The position numbers and the translations under genes were made by a program. Under the pieces are notes generated by a model, which was not told the origin of the DNA, searched no databases, and was given only the letters and a program-made list of their open reading frames with translations. From Nectonema munidae (taxonomy: Eukaryota; Nematomorpha; Nectonematoida; Nectonematidae), in the NCBI GenBank assembly GCA_030549495.1, contig JAUIRK010001056.1:731001-795000 (forward strand): DNA of 64,000 bases, read 5' to 3'. Shown one piece after another: positions 63,811 to 64,000 of the stretch; position 1 is the stretch's first letter, and each line of letters starts with the position of its first letter.

Positions 63811-64000
63811 CTAAAATATTTACAAACGCAACTTTAAGAAATATAAAGTAAATTTTGTTTTCTAGAAGCAAAATAGATATAGGTTTTTTTCTTTTTCACT
63901 TATATAATGAATAAGAGAACAAAGAAAAAAAAGTTTTGAAAAGAGCAGAAATTTATTCAAAATACAATCATTTTTGAAGTAAAAGTTAAAAAATTATTAA

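Overview
This is a very AT-rich window from an animal nuclear genome. Short coding exons with GT-AG borders lie inside large introns packed with transposons. The gene set (PP1, an SLC3A2-type heavy chain, an insulysin-type protease), the FLYWCH-MULE, piggyBac, hAT and Tigger elements and the tRNA-derived SINEs fit an arthropod or another invertebrate. I cannot name the species.

Three host genes are supported. (1) Plus strand, 2500-10733: a catalytic subunit of protein phosphatase 1, five exons, with its first coding exon(s) not seen here. (2) Plus strand, 20980-41108: a complete SLC3A2/4F2hc (CD98 heavy chain)-like type II membrane protein, seven exons, 578 residues. (3) Minus strand, 42809 to beyond 63810: the C-terminal two thirds of an insulin-degrading-enzyme-like M16 protease, eleven exons plus a possible 9-nt microexon. 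Its N-terminal zinc-site domain lies beyond the right edge. Genes 2 and 3 converge on a 1.7-kb gap at 41.1-42.8 kb. Exon phases agree at every junction I propose.

Layout: 0-10.7 kb, PP1 with a 7.3-kb intron holding TTAA and hAT-type miniature elements; 11-20.9 kb, intergenic, with a piggyBac relic, a 2.2-kb hAT element, LINE 3' ends and a SINE; 21-41 kb, SLC3A2-like gene with hAT, piggyBac, LINE and MULE insertions in its introns; 42.8-63.8 kb, the protease gene.

The most striking region is the 12.2-kb protease intron (51464-63647). It holds a foldback element, a Tigger-type transposase relic, and two different FLYWCH-MULEs. One MULE appears to have an intact, intron-containing transposase gene, and a nearly intact piggyBac element sits at a TTAA just inside that MULE's first intron. 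Several insertions have textbook termini: perfect 8-bp target duplications for two hAT elements and TTAA for piggyBac. I found no sign of a new defence or metabolic system. The interest lies in transposon nesting, gene structure and the divergent protease.
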